A DNA stretch of 64,000 nucleotides from Clitoria ternatea (Eukaryota; Streptophyta; Magnoliopsida; Fabales; Fabaceae). Positions 22,814-34,606 of the stretch are shown here, piece after piece; the first letter of the stretch is position 1, and every line of letters begins with the position of its first letter. Location: NCBI GenBank assembly GCA_037962975.1, contig CM075673.1, positions 159,484,667 to 159,548,666 of the forward strand, written 5' to 3'. The translations under genes and the position numbers were made by a program. The notes under the pieces were generated by a model. It had not been told where the DNA came from and made no database searches. It saw nothing but the letters and a program-made list of their open reading frames with translations.

Positions 22814-23251
22814 ATCCGCTTTTATTGTGCCTTGTTTAAGTTACTTTCATTCTGTTTCTGCACAATTTCCTTATGTAACTTTCCTCTTCTGTTATGAATA
22901 AAGTTTGAGTTTCATTAAATATTTATTGCTTTCTTGTTTTTGATGATTCCAAAGGGGGAGAAATATGAGTAAGTTCATCCGATTCCTAATAAATGCAAAA
23001 ATGGTTGAAAATAACAAATAATCAGCATATTAGACAAATTATCTCTAAAGGCATAAACTCTCCTAGATAGGGGGAGATATTTTGAATCAAAATATAATGC
23101 AGAATTTGATAACTTGTTAAAGATGCAGAAACTGAAATAGATATGTTTTTGAAGATAATGCTCAAAGAGATGAAATTAGAGACAAGTTTATTTTGAAACT
23201 AATAACCCTCAAGAGATGAACATTGTTTGTCATCATCAAAAAGGGGGAGAA
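22814..23251 (+). other. Sirevirus 3' untranslated region with repeated purine tracts
   Basis: Three G-rich purine tracts of the form (A/T)AGGGGGAGA occur at 22951-22963, 23068-23077 and 23239-23250; the last abuts the 3' LTR and is the working polypurine tract. Repeated tracts of this kind are known in Sireviruses. Confidence 0.75.
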
Positions 23252-24765
23252 TGTGTTTGAATACATTTCAGGTTAAATTATTTTGATAATGACAAAGCAT
23301 ATTGGAGGATTGAAGCAAAAAGCCAAGCAATCATGAAAAACAGAGAAAACAGAATTAGATAGACAAAAACATGCAGACTAATCGATTAGAGGACTCAATC
23401 TAATCGATTACATACGTTCTGTTTGTGGGATAATCGATTACACCTATAGACCTAATTGATTACCTAAGTTCTGTTTGCAAAGATAATCGATTGCACCAAG
23501 GGGATAATCGATTACCAGTTGAAAGTTTGAAGATTGCGCATCAGGTAGTCAAGCTAATCGATTACCAAGTCATACATAATCGATTAGTGAAGTTCTGTTT
23601 GTCATCCTAATCGATTGCAAGAAGGTCTAATCGATTACTGAAGTTTTGTTTATCATCCTAATCGATTGCAAGAAGGCCTAATCGATTACAAAGCTACGAG
23701 ACACAATTAAATGCATCAGGTACCAAGAGTAATCGATTACAGAGTATAAAATAATCGATTAGCAAGTCCCTGTTTTCAAGCTAATCGATTACACTAAAAT
23801 TCCTAATCGATTATCTACTGTGTAACATTGTAAAATTCAAAAGCTAATAGATTACTGGTCTAGGCGTAATCGATTAGTGTCGTGCCAGAATTTAGGGAAA
23901 ACTCCTTTTAAGTGGAAACCAGCTTATTTCTCCATTCCAACTCAGTGCCCATGTTCTACAACGGCTAGGAACTCCACCAAGCTCTATCAAGGCTCTATAA
24001 ATGCATGCCAAACTCAAGCACAAAAACAAGAGATAAAAGGCAATCAATTATTCATCCATTCCTTGTGCTTAGTGAGTGTTATATCTTTGTATTTTCTGAA
24101 AGTTGAGCTTTAATTTGTAAATCCTCTCTTGTAGAGAGCTAGAAACTTGAGTGAGCATTCAATTGTACATCTACTCTAATTAGAGAGTTCATATCTTGTA
24201 AACACTACCAAACACAAAGGCTTTTTCACTCTAGGTTGAGTGGTCACAAATGTTGGGGTTCAACCTTTGGGTATTGAGAGTTTGAGAGATTGGGTGGGTT
24301 GCCCTTGTGCTAGTGAGGATTGAGTTCTTGAGTATGGGACACTAGGAAGCTGCAATTGCTCATAGCTTGTAATCTCTAAACTTCAATAGTGGAAATCCTT
24401 CAAGTGAGTTGCTTGAAGGCGAGACGTACACCGGGGTTGGTGGAACTCGTTAAATTGGATTGCAAGCTCTTCTCCCTAACTCTTTTACATTCATATACTG
24501 CGTTGAATTGATTTATGTTAGTTAATTGGGATTTACATACTTGAGTTTGCTTGAATCAGTTTACTTTGAATATTGCACACCAAGTGTTTGATAAATTGTC
24601 TTAACCATATACACCTCTTGTTTGCATTGGCTCTTGCATTAAACTTGACTTCACTTGCATAATCTTTAAACTTGTGATAAAAGAATCAAGTTCAAAGGCA
24701 TTCTAAGCAAAGTTTTAAAAACTCAATTCACCCCCCTCTTGAGTATTGAGGCCACTTGAATAACA
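23252..24765 (+). repeat. Sirevirus 3' LTR
   Basis: The LTR is 1514 bp. Relative to the 5' LTR it has a 51-bp tandem duplication (23588-23638 and 23639-23689) within the palindrome array and lacks one 7-bp repeat near its end. It ends GAATAACA before TAATG. Confidence 0.92.
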
Positions 24766-26218
24766 TAATGAACATGCAGTGATGTTTGTAACACCCTCTG
24801 TTACACCTTAATAAATACTAGAAAAAATTCATATTTTTTTACTAAAGAAATGATCGTTAAAAGAAAACTATCGGAATAAATTACATACATCATTTTTGAA
24901 ATACCTCATAAATATTATTAAAATTTTATAAAGTAATTTTGCATTCATCCGAAGAAAATAAATATTAAATATTATAAGAAAGAGAGAAAACTCCATGGCC
25001 TAGAAGCAGTTACTTAATAACTTTATTTATTCATTGGACCACGGTATTCATACCGAGCTCCCTTTCTAGAACGCACTATATTTACTGCCGAGATTCTTCG
25101 ATCCTTCCATCTAAACCATCAATTTAAAACATATGAAACAAAAACACGGAGAAAAGAGTGAGAAACAGAATATAATATTCTTGAATAAGACATAAGTAAC
25201 AAAGGGTTTTCACAAACCAATACATAATAATATCAGTCACAATCACATACACAATCAATTATGAATGCATGAATGTTATGCAATATCTTTATCATAACTT
25301 ACCTATATATATGGGCTCTTAAATTTTAATTTGTACTGGGTCAACCAGGAGTTTACACTGTTCCATAAGTCCAGATAATAATAATATGAACAACTCAACT
25401 GGCATGGAAACACTTAGAGACTAGTCAGATTGAAAAAGTTTTTATCGTGAAAGTACCCAACACTAGGGAGCTACCCCAGGTCCCCTGAAGCACCCTTTCA
25501 CACTCTCTCATCCCAAGGCTCGTAATTAAGCCTACTCTAATGTATCATCGGTTTCTATAATCCGTCCCCAGACAATATCATTTTGTTTCACTTTAATGAT
25601 TTATGATGCATGAACTACTCGCGTATTTAATTGGCTAAGGCTTTTAGAAACTCAATTATTAAATACCTTAAAGGTTTACAACGTCACTTCAATAAACTGT
25701 ACATTTTCTCAATTCTCTGAATTTCTGTCTCACAGAAATAAATTTGGTACAGTTTTCGAATCTCATTGAAATTGAGTTTCTAAGCCTTAAATATCTCAAA
25801 ACTTTCTCATATAAAACTTTACATAATCTTTTTCAAATTGAATCTTAACAAGATCAAATTCTCAATTATTTCCAAATATCTTTAGTTATTAAGTTGGAAA
25901 AATAAAATAATTTTCTTTTAAAAATTTTATTTTATTAAAAGAGAATAATCTTTAAATCATTAACCAAAAATACTTAAAATTATAATTTTTTTTAATTCAA
26001 GATTTAATTATCTCAATTTGTTATAAATTAATTTTTATAAAATGTCTTCTTTCTAAAATAAATACTATTTTTTTATTCTAAATATTGAAAGTAAAGTTAA
26101 TAAAAATAATTTCTAAGAAGAACAGATTTAAAGTAATAAAAATTTAAAGAGTAAGGTAAGAAAATTCTTACTGAGTTTTAACTTTCTGTCATGTTCGCTA
26201 TATGCTCAAACTCCACAT

Positions 26219-26615
26219 CATAAAATCATCAATCAAAATCAAGTATTATCAATCATAACTAAATATCATCAATCACATCAAATATTATTAATCAAAATTA
26301 AATATCAATCAAAATCAAATATTATCAATCACAGTTAAACATCATCAATCACAAATATAATCAATCATAATCAAATCAATTAAATTAAATATCGTTAATA
26401 CATATCATAATTCAAAATTTAAATGGTTATTAATATAGTTGATTTTAAGTTCTTTTGGTCAATTCCTCGCATAGGTCTATGTAAGTCCATATAATCCAGT
26501 CCTTGCGTAGGTATAGTTCAACCCATATGGGTCATAGTGGTCCAAGTCCTTGCATAGGTAGAGTCCAGTTTAAATAAGTTATAAAAGTACAGGTCCTTGC
26601 ATAGGTATGTTAGAG
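26219..26615. repeat. short-period repeats in Gypsy-A LTR
   Basis: Two simple repeats lie side by side: AATCAAAATCAAATATTATC-type copies (about 26220-26400), and three copies of a block containing CTTGCATAGGTA or a close variant (about 26465-26610). Confidence 0.65.
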
Positions 26616-26824
26616 TTAGTTACATCATATATTTAATTTAAAATTTTATTCTTTCATTATTCTTATGTCTTTTCATATTATATTTTTATCTCACTCCCCC
26701 TTACCTCTTGTATATTGATTCGTTATTGAAAATCCGTGTGCGCCTCGTCTCTGAGTTCTAAAACATACCAATTTTATTTTAATATAGTTATAAGATAAAA
26801 ATTAAGATTACTACTTAAAGCAGA

Positions 26825-27070
26825 AATAGTAAATTTTGAATAGTAAATAGTGAATAGTAAATCATGAATAGTAACAATAAATAGTAAAACATAAATAGTA
26901 ACGGTAAATGGTAAATTATGAATAGTAACGATAAATAATAAATCGTGAATAGTAACAGTAAATAGTAAAATATGAATAGAAAAGGTAAATAGTAACAGTA
27001 CATAGTAATTTACTATTTGAATAGTAATTTACTATTGAAATAGTATTTTACTATTCAGAATAGTAACTTA
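26825..27070. repeat. AATAGTAA minisatellite, 13/14-bp alternating period
   Basis: AATAGTAA or a close variant starts at 26825, 26839, 26853, 26867, 26880, 26894, 26907, 26921, 26934, 26948, 26961, 26975 and 26988. The right end (27001-27070) carries the motif in both orientations (TTACTATT), so hairpins are possible. Confidence 0.85.
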
Positions 27071-27954
27071 AAATAATATTATTTTCAGTATAATAATAGA
27101 TTTCTAAAAATGATATAAAAATAACCCTAAAAAATATAAAAGAGATGTATTCTTACCTTAGGATTTTAGCAGAACCTTCTTCCAAAAAAATTTATTTCTC
27201 TCTCTTACTTCCACCACTATCTCACTAGCACTACTATATTGAGAAAACTTAATCTAAAATTATGAATTCTAAAGAAGAATTCTTTCGGTATTTATAGGAA
27301 GGGAAATTACTATGTATTCTATTATTTTAATATAAAAGTACTGTGCATTTTTTGAAAATTCAATTCTGGTTACTGTGCACCTTTTTAAAATTTCATACAT
27401 GCACAGTATTTTGCATAGTAAATGTCGGCTGAATTATTAAGCCAAATAGTAACCTTTCACTCAGTATTTTTTAAATATTCAAAATCAGTCTTTTTTAAAA
27501 TTTAGCGATATTATTTCAGTCCTCACTAATTTTATAATAAGTAATATAAAGTTTAAATTTTTAAAATCCAAAATTTTCTGTTAATAAAAATTTATTGAAA
27601 CGTTCCTGATTTTTTTACGATTGGTAAAAATCAAGATTTTTCTTAAACCGATCATTTTTAGATAAGTCTACTTGAAATAAATTTTAGAAAATTTTCTTAT
27701 AATTTAACTTCACTTTATTATAAATATTTTTAATTTTAAGTCACTTTATATGAATTTAAAATTATTTAAAAATATTATTTTAGTAAAATAATTCAAAAAT
27801 TCCAAAAAAATTCCAAAAAATCATAAATAATACGTAGATTAAAAAGTTCTAAAGAACCATAATTTAATTCCTTCAAAATTTTAATATAAAAATAAAAATA
27901 GGGGTGTTACAACTCTACTCCCCTTAGAAAAATTTCGTCCTCGAAATTTACATT

Positions 27955-30900
27955 ATTCAGTAAAACAAATGGGGATGAGACTCTTTCATCTTGGTTTCTA
28001 GTTCCCATGTAGCATCTTCCCCTCTCGTTTCACTCCAAATGACCTTTACGAGTGAAATTGTCTTGTCCCTTAGCTATTTTATTCTTCTGTCAGCTATTCT
28101 GAAAGGTGGTGCATCATATGTAAGATTATCTTTAACTTGTATAACATTAAGTTCAATAACATGTGTAGGATCAGATATATACTTTCGTAAGTTTGACACA
28201 TAAAAAACATTATGGATATTAGAAAGAAAAGATGGTAATGTTATTTGGTAGGCAAGAGGACTAACTTTATGAATTATTTGATATGGACCAATAAATCTAG
28301 AGTTAGTTTTCGAGATTTCATTGCCCGACCGACCCCAGTCGTAGGTGTTACTTTCAAGAATACATGACCGCCTTCTTGAAATTTGAGCGGCTTCCTTCTT
28401 TTGTCATAGTAACTTTTCTGCCAGCTCTATGTTGCCTTCATCTTTTCCTAAACTATTTTGATTTTATCCGTGGTTTGTTGTACCAACTCTGGTCCTAGCA
28501 TCAAGTTTTCACCAGTCTCAAACCAACATAGCAGGGTCCTATATTTTCTTCCATATAATGCTTCAAAAGGTGCCATGCCAATGCTAGCATGAAAACTGTT
28601 GTTGTAGGTGAACTCCACATATGGTACGAATTGATTCCAACTTTCTTTATGCTCTAACACATAAGCTCGTAACAAGTCTTCTAGAGATTGGATTGTTCTT
28701 TCTGATTATCCATCTGTCTGAGGATGATATGCTGAACTCAGAGTAGTCTTGTTCCCAAAGCCTTGTGTAAGCTCTTCCAGAATTGTGATGTAAAATGAGG
28801 GTCTCAATCAGAAATGATACTTGAATGAATTCCATGCAATCTTACAATCTCCTCGATGTATAATTTTGCCAGCTTCTCCATAGAGTAACGAATATTGATG
28901 GGAATAAAGTGGGCAGACTTTGTTAGTCTATCAACTATTACCCATATTGAATCATGTCCTAATGGAGTTTTGGGTAAAGAAGTCACAAAATCCATGGTAA
29001 TGTATCCCATTTCCATTCTGGTATTTCCATTGATTGTAGCATTCTAGGGGGTTTTTGATGTTCCACTTTAACTTTCTGGCAAATTAGACATGCAACCACG
29101 TACTCTACCACCGCTTTCTTCATTCCAGGCCACCAAAATAACTTCTTCAAATCTTGATACATTTTAGTAGCTTCGGGATGAATGCTCATATAACTTTTGT
29201 GGCCTTCTTTCAGAATTTCTTTCCTTAACTCCTCTTTGTCAGGGATACACACTCGATCCTTATACCTCAACAATTGGTCATTTCCCACATTGAACTCGAC
29301 TTCTTTTCCTTGTTTCAAGACTTCTTTCTTCTCTTGAAAGAATTCATCCTCTCATTGAGCCTATAACACTTACCTCAGGAATTCATTTGTCACTTGCAAC
29401 GCTCCTAATCTATAGCTGTTAGCATTAATCTTTACTGCTAGATTAAGATCTTTGAAGTTCTCTATCAATTCCAGCTATTTAATCATCATTGTGGATGCAT
29501 GTAGAGACTTTTGACTCAAAGCATCATCTACTACATTTACTTTTCTAGGACGGTATTGCAATTCAAAGTCGTAATCCTTTAAGAACTTTATCCATCTCCG
29601 TTGCCTTATATTTAACTCCTTTTGGTCGAATAAATACTTAAAACTCTTATGATCACTAAACACATCGAATGTTGCACCGTATAGATAATCCCTCCAAATC
29701 TTTAAGGCAAAAACTATAGCGGCTAACTCTAAGTCATAGGTAGGGTAGTTAATCTCATGTTGCCTTAATTGGCACGACGCATAGGCTACAACCTTCTTGT
29801 CTTGCATGAGTACACTTCCTAGTCCTTGCTTAGACGCATCACAGTAATCTTCAAAACTTCGATGTGGATCAGGGAGTACTAACACCGGCACAGAAGTAAG
29901 TCGATCTTTCAGCTCATGGAAATTATTCTCGCATTGTGTTGTCCACACAAAAGGTTGTCCTTTCCGTGTCAGCTTGGTCAGTAGGTATCCTAACTTTGAA
30001 AATCCTTCAATGAATCTCCTATAGTATCCAGCTAAGCCCAAGAAACTTCTAATCTCAGTGATCGTGGTTGGTCTCTCCCATTTTAAAACTGCCTCCACCT
30101 TGGAAGGGTCAACAGCTATTCCTCCTTGACTAATTACATGTCCTAAAAAGTTCACTTCTTCCAACTAAAATTCACACTTCGACAGCTTTGCATACAGTTA
30201 TTTCTTTTTCAGGATTTCCAACACAATCTTCAAGTATTTAACATGTTCTTCTCTGCTTTTAGAGTACACTAATATATCATCAATGAACACCATTACAAAT
30301 TTATCTAGATATGGATGAAAAATCCTATTCATGTAAACCATGAATACAGCTGGTGCATTAGTTACACCAAAAGGCATTACTAGATATTCGTGATGGCCAT
30401 AGCGTGTTCTAAAAGCAATTTTCAGTACATCTTCTTTCTTCACCCTTATTTGATGGTATCCAGACCTCAAATCAATTTTGGAGAACACCGTGGCACCACG
30501 TAGTTGATCCATCAAGTCGTCAATCCTTGGCAAAGGATATCTGTTCTTGATTGTCACCTTGTTCAGTTGTCGATAATCTACACACAACCTCATGCTACCA
30601 TCCTTTTTCTTAAACAATAACACTGGTGCACCCCAGGGGGATACACTGGGTCGTATAAACTGCTTCTCTATCATTTTTTCAAGTTGTTTCTTCAACTCTG
30701 CTAATTCTAGAGGTGACATTCGGTATGGTGCAATTGAAATGGGTCCAACTTCAAGTACTAGATCAATGGCGAATTCCACATCTTTTTCTGGGGGTAAACC
30801 AGGGATATCTTCAGGAAATTCACACACAACTGGCAGATTTTTGATTTTTGATTCTTGCTCTCCTTTCGTTAAACGAAATAGCATGAATCCTTGAGCCCCT

Positions 30901-31233
30901 CCTTTTAAAGAGGTACTCACTTGGTTGGCGGTTAGAAATCTCGAATCCTCAGGATTCAAATTCACTGGTTCTTTAAACATTATAGTTTTATTATGACAAT
31001 CTATTAGAACATGATTGTCAAACAACCAATCTAGCCCAATAATAACTTCTAAGCCAGAAAGGGGTAAACATAAAAGATTAGCCTTAAAGTCCCTACCATC
31101 TATGACAATAGGGCATTTCCAACAGGCTTTAGAAGTGACAATAGGATTGTTTCCACGAGTATGTACAGATAAGTCAAATGGCAGTTCTATCACAGGTAAT
31201 TTTAGTTTTTCTACACTGTCATTGGCAATAAAG
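27955..31233 (-). pseudogene. Gypsy-A pol (PR-RT-RH-IN), broken and truncated
   Basis: On the minus strand, a partial protease (FIANDSVEKLKLPVIELPF, right at the Ogre junction) leads into GLDWLFDNHV and RT with DYRQLNK, the catalytic FIDDILVYSK (about 30260) and RNase H with DASKQGLGSVLM (about 29820). The integrase zinc domain (about 29170) and core follow with DFVTSLPKTP (about 28990) and YNNSFHASIGMAPFEALYGR (about 28580). Stops occur near 30195, 30165, 29345-29475 and 28800, with more in the tail. The C-terminal tail is badly decayed. This is a typical Tekay/Del-like gypsy pol, no longer functional. Confidence 0.88.
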
Positions 31234-31810
31234 TGTGAACACCTATTTTTGTCCAGTAAAATATATATATATTAAAATATGAAAAAAATAGAAAAAAAGA
31301 GTTTATTTATCCTAGAATCTGGAGTCAATGTTGACTGCATTAACCGGGGTCCTAGCACGGTCTCATGACCGGTGTTACCTCACTAATTCTAAGCTCGTAC
31401 AGCCTCAATGGAGTACGGTATTTTACACCTCAGTTCGGTGGGAATCCGAGGTTCTTCAAGTTAAAACTGATGTCTTAATCCGTACTTGAACTTCAAGACA
31501 CACCGGAGGTAAACCTGCGGAAGATTCCCCAATGCTTAATATTTAACCGGGGTAAAGAGAAATGTCCACAGTTGACCGATGATTTCAGACCCCGGTATTG
31601 ACTTACCAATTCTTATTGGTGACGCGGTACAGTACTTAGAACCTCGTCGAGTCCAGATTGCCACCCCGGATCATATTTAAAAAAATAATATTAAAAATTG
31701 CATAGTGACTATTGGAATAGTAACCCTTCCCCATTTCTATAAATACCCAATCCCTCTTCATTTCCTACCACACCTCTTATTTCAGCAATTCTCTTCATTT
31801 CTCTCAAGCA

Positions 31811-31945
31811 ATGGCTGATGGATGCCGAAGCCAAGAGGAAAGAATAAGGGAGGGAAGACGATGTTTTGTGACTATCTTTTTACTCCTTATAGTGTGGGTA
31901 GTAATTTATATTTATTGGATACTTTATTTATTTCCATATATGTAA
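31811..31945 (+). CDS. possible 44-codon membrane miniprotein ORF in the Ogre LTR
   Basis: An ATG 73 nt downstream of a TATA box (31737-31747) and a CT-rich leader opens a 44-codon frame. The N-terminus is charged (MADGCRSQEERIREGRR). It is followed by about 24 hydrophobic residues containing FVTIFLLLIVWVVIYIYW, then LYLFPYM and TAA at 31943-31945. It could be a single-pass membrane peptide, a regulatory upstream ORF or chance, since the region is AT-rich. I know no family for it. Confidence 0.3.
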   Translation: MADGCRSQEERIREGRRCFVTIFLLLIVWVVIYIYWILYLFPYM

Positions 31946-32619
31946 TAAATAATTTATGTTTTTATTATATTTTTAAATAAAAGGCCCAAAAAATAAAAGA
32001 AAAAAATCAAAAAAATAAATGGGTAAAAAAAAGTAAAAAAAAATAGGCCCAAAAAAATCTAAAAAAAATGGACCCAAAAAAAATCCAAAAAAATTCTAAA
32101 AAAAATGAAAATTAAAAAAAAGGAAAAGGAAAAGAAGGTGACGGTGGCTTCTTAGTGATGGGCCCCAGTTTAGTTGGATAATTGGAAAAAATTGGAGAAA
32201 TTGACATCAAATTTGGACAAATTAAAAAAGTAGAAAAGTGGTATCATTTATGGAGGATCCAATGCCAATTTTCTTCTATAAATAGAAGGTGATATTGAGG
32301 CATTTTGGAGGAAGAAGAAGAAAAAGAGGGGAAAGAGTGTTAAATTTTTGTAAGAATTTTTAGAAGTTTTAGTTTTCAAAAATTATGTTATGTAATCCTA
32401 GTTAGGAAAATGAGTGCACCACTCTAGTTTGTCTTAGTATGTGAGTTTTTATGAGCCAAAATACTGTCCAAGTGTTGTAACCAGTGTCCAAATACCTTCA
32501 AATCGAGTCCAAACAAAGCCAAAAGCAAAGGAAATCTACACAAAATTGATTTCCCGACTTCCGTTCTAGTTCCTCTGTAATTGATCCTGTACCAAAGTAT
32601 TTTTTATTAATATAAGGAT

Positions 32620-33640
32620 GTTTATTTATATTTATTTATTCGTCTTTATTTAATTGTTATTTATTTTTCTGCACTTTTATTTTTCTTTATTTATATTCAA
32701 GCACTTTATTTTCCTGCACTTTATTTTTTACAGTTATTTATTTGTTTATTTATTTTTCTGCATCTCCATCTTTATTTATTTATTTGTACCTTTATTTTTC
32801 TTATTTATTTTTCTGCACTTTTATTTCTCTTTATTTAATTTTCTGTACTTTTTATTATTGTTAATTTATTTTTCCGCACTTTATTTATCCGCACTTTACA
32901 TTTCTGCAATTATCAATTTATTTATTTATTTTCACATGATTATTTTTATTTATTTATTTTTATGCGATTTTATTTCTATTTATTTACTTTCTGCACCTTT
33001 ATTTTTATTATTTACTTTTATGCCCCTTTATTTTTATGTATTTATTTTCCTATCTTTTTATTTTTATTATTTACTTTTCTGCCTTTTTATTTTTATATAT
33101 TTACTTTTTTACACCTTTATTTGTATTATTTACTTTTCTGCCCCTTTATTTTTATGTATTTATTTTCCTGTCTTTTTATTTTTATTATTTACTTTTCCAC
33201 CTTTTTATTTTCATATATTTACTTTTCTGCCCCTTTATTTTTGTTATTTACTTTTATACCCCTTTATTTTCATGTATTTACTTTTTTCCCCTTTATTTTT
33301 ATTATTTACTTTTCTGCCCCTTTATTTTTATGTATATACTCTCATGCCCTTTTATTTTTATAATTTACTTTTCTGCGCTTTTATTTTTATTATTTACATT
33401 CCCGCCCCTTTATTTTATGTATTTATTTTTTTCTGCCCTTTATTTTTTGTATTTATTTTTCCGCCCATTTATTTTCATTATTTTTTTCTTTGCACTTTTA
33501 TTTTTATTTATTTATTTTTCTGTACCTTTATTTTTTTTAATTACTTATTTTTCTGCACTTTTATTTTTAGTTATTTATCTTTCTGCTTTTATTATTATTA
33601 TTATTTATTTTTCTATACTCTCTCTATTTATTCATGTTTG
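32620..33640. repeat. T-rich minisatellite in the Ogre LTR
   Basis: About 1 kb consists of imperfect copies, roughly 28-32 bp each, of TTTATTTTTATTATTTACTT joined to TTCTGCCCC. The long open frames it contains, rich in Phe, Tyr, Leu and Ile, are by-products of low complexity and are not genes. Confidence 0.85.
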
Positions 33641-34587
33641 ACCATTTTTAAATAATACATAATTATCCATTTTTATTATGGTCATGATTTCCTATTATTT
33701 TCTCTTAAAAACCTTTTGATAATTAAGAAAACTCATTATGATAGCAAAAAATAAAAATAAAAAAATCAAGATTAATAAATAATGTATTATTTATTCATTT
33801 ATCTTTTTCTTAAATTTAAAATGAGATTAATTTAGATGAGACATCTTATTAATCTTATTTTTTTTAAAAAAATAATTAAATAATATTCCTTTGTCAACTT
33901 TAATTAATTTAGTGTATATATATATTTATCTTCATGTTGATGTGTTTAATCCTATTTTTTTCCTTCTTATGTTTTTTTTCTACTTTTTATTTATTTATTT
34001 ATTTGTTTTGAACTTTATATTTCTCAATAAAATTAAATTTTTTTACTAGAAAATAAGTAAGACAAGACGTCTTATTATTTTTTTTATCTTTTTATTTTTA
34101 TGGTCTTTTAATTATTCATTTGTTTATTTTCTTAGAACTAAAAAATAACAGACTTAGGAGATGTATTTTATTATTATTTTTGTTTTATTCTTATTTATAT
34201 ATAATTTTTTTATTATTATGTATATTATTTATGATTGTTTTTATGAAGGATGAAATATTTGATAATCATTTTTTTTGAAATTATGCATGATTAATTTGGG
34301 TAACCATTTTTTTGATGGACAGTGTGGGGTGCTAATACCTTCCTCTACTGTAATTCGACTCCCGAACTAAACAGAATCTTATTTTTAAAAAAAAGAAAAG
34401 AAAAGAAAAAAAACCAGTGCTGTTTAAAGGTTTTCCTAATGTTTTCCTTAATAAATATTAGTGGCGACTCCTTGAACCCTTCATTTTCTTTAGGCCTCCC
34501 AAAGGCCTCATTTCAATACAGTATCAATTTTCTTTTACTTCTCTTTGACCAGTCTACGTCGTGCGCCGGGACCCCGGTCGCGACAGA

Positions 34588-34606
34588 TGGCGACTCCACT
34601 GGGGAC
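34588..34606 (+). other. Ogre primer binding site (tRNA-Arg type)
   Basis: TGGCGACTCCACTGGGGAC lies 2 bases after the LTR end and matches the primer site reported for Ogre/Tat elements. Confidence 0.85.

Larger units (their letters stand above)
16594..24765 (+). mobile_element. Sirevirus-like Ty1/copia element with perfect TSD
   Basis: LTRs lie at 16594-18061 and 23252-24765. TAATG is duplicated at 16589-16593 and 24766-24770, a tRNA-Met primer site follows the 5' LTR, and AAAGGGGGAGA precedes the 3' LTR. The gene order Gag-protease, RT-RNase H, then an extra ORF before the 3' LTR, plus repeated GGGGGAGA purine tracts, fits Sireviruses (SIRE1 group). By hand I count about 25 substitutions between the LTRs, plus a 51-bp duplication. 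The whole integrase region is missing, so the element needs help to move. Arrays of AATCGATT lie in both LTRs and before the third ORF. Confidence 0.93.
24787..27911 (-). repeat. Gypsy-A 3' LTR
   Basis: About 3.1 kb, very AT-rich, bounded on the plus strand by TGTAACACC and GGTGTTACA. On the minus strand it shows TATAAATA (27296-27289) and, about 130 nt downstream, the splice-donor consensus CTAAG/GTAAGA (GT at 27156-27155). It contains several short tandem repeats. No second copy is available for comparison. Confidence 0.8.
24787..31233 (-). mobile_element. Gypsy-A: Ty3/gypsy element, 5' part displaced by the Ogre insertion
   Basis: The left (3') LTR spans 24787-27911, followed by a purine tract (minus-strand TAAGGGGAGTAGAG) and pol on the minus strand up to the protease at 31233. 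There the Ogre LTR starts. Domain order and the EDEI-type tail place it near the Tekay/Del chromoviruses. Gag and the 5' LTR should lie beyond the right edge of the window if the nest is intact. Pol has many stops, and LTR age cannot be measured. The Sirevirus ends only 21 bp to the left of this LTR. Confidence 0.85.
31234..34585 (+). repeat. Ogre-like 5' LTR
   Basis: It starts TGTGAACACC exactly where Gypsy-A stops and ends CGCGACA two bases before the primer site. Two TATA boxes are visible (TCTATAAATAC at 31737 and TCTATAAATAG at 32275). The centre (32620-33640) is a T-rich minisatellite. Without the second LTR the outer border rests on the Gypsy-A junction. Confidence 0.78.

Noticed and set aside
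16594..31233. Sirevirus inserted within the Gypsy-A LTR
   Set aside because: The Sirevirus target duplication ends at 24770 and the Gypsy-A LTR begins at 24787, with 16 bp of other sequence between, so the two are neighbours and not nested.
32654..33655. Long open frame of 333 codons rich in Phe, Leu, Tyr and Ile
   Set aside because: It lies wholly in the T-rich minisatellite of the Ogre LTR and all three forward frames are open there. The composition follows the repeat and not a protein.
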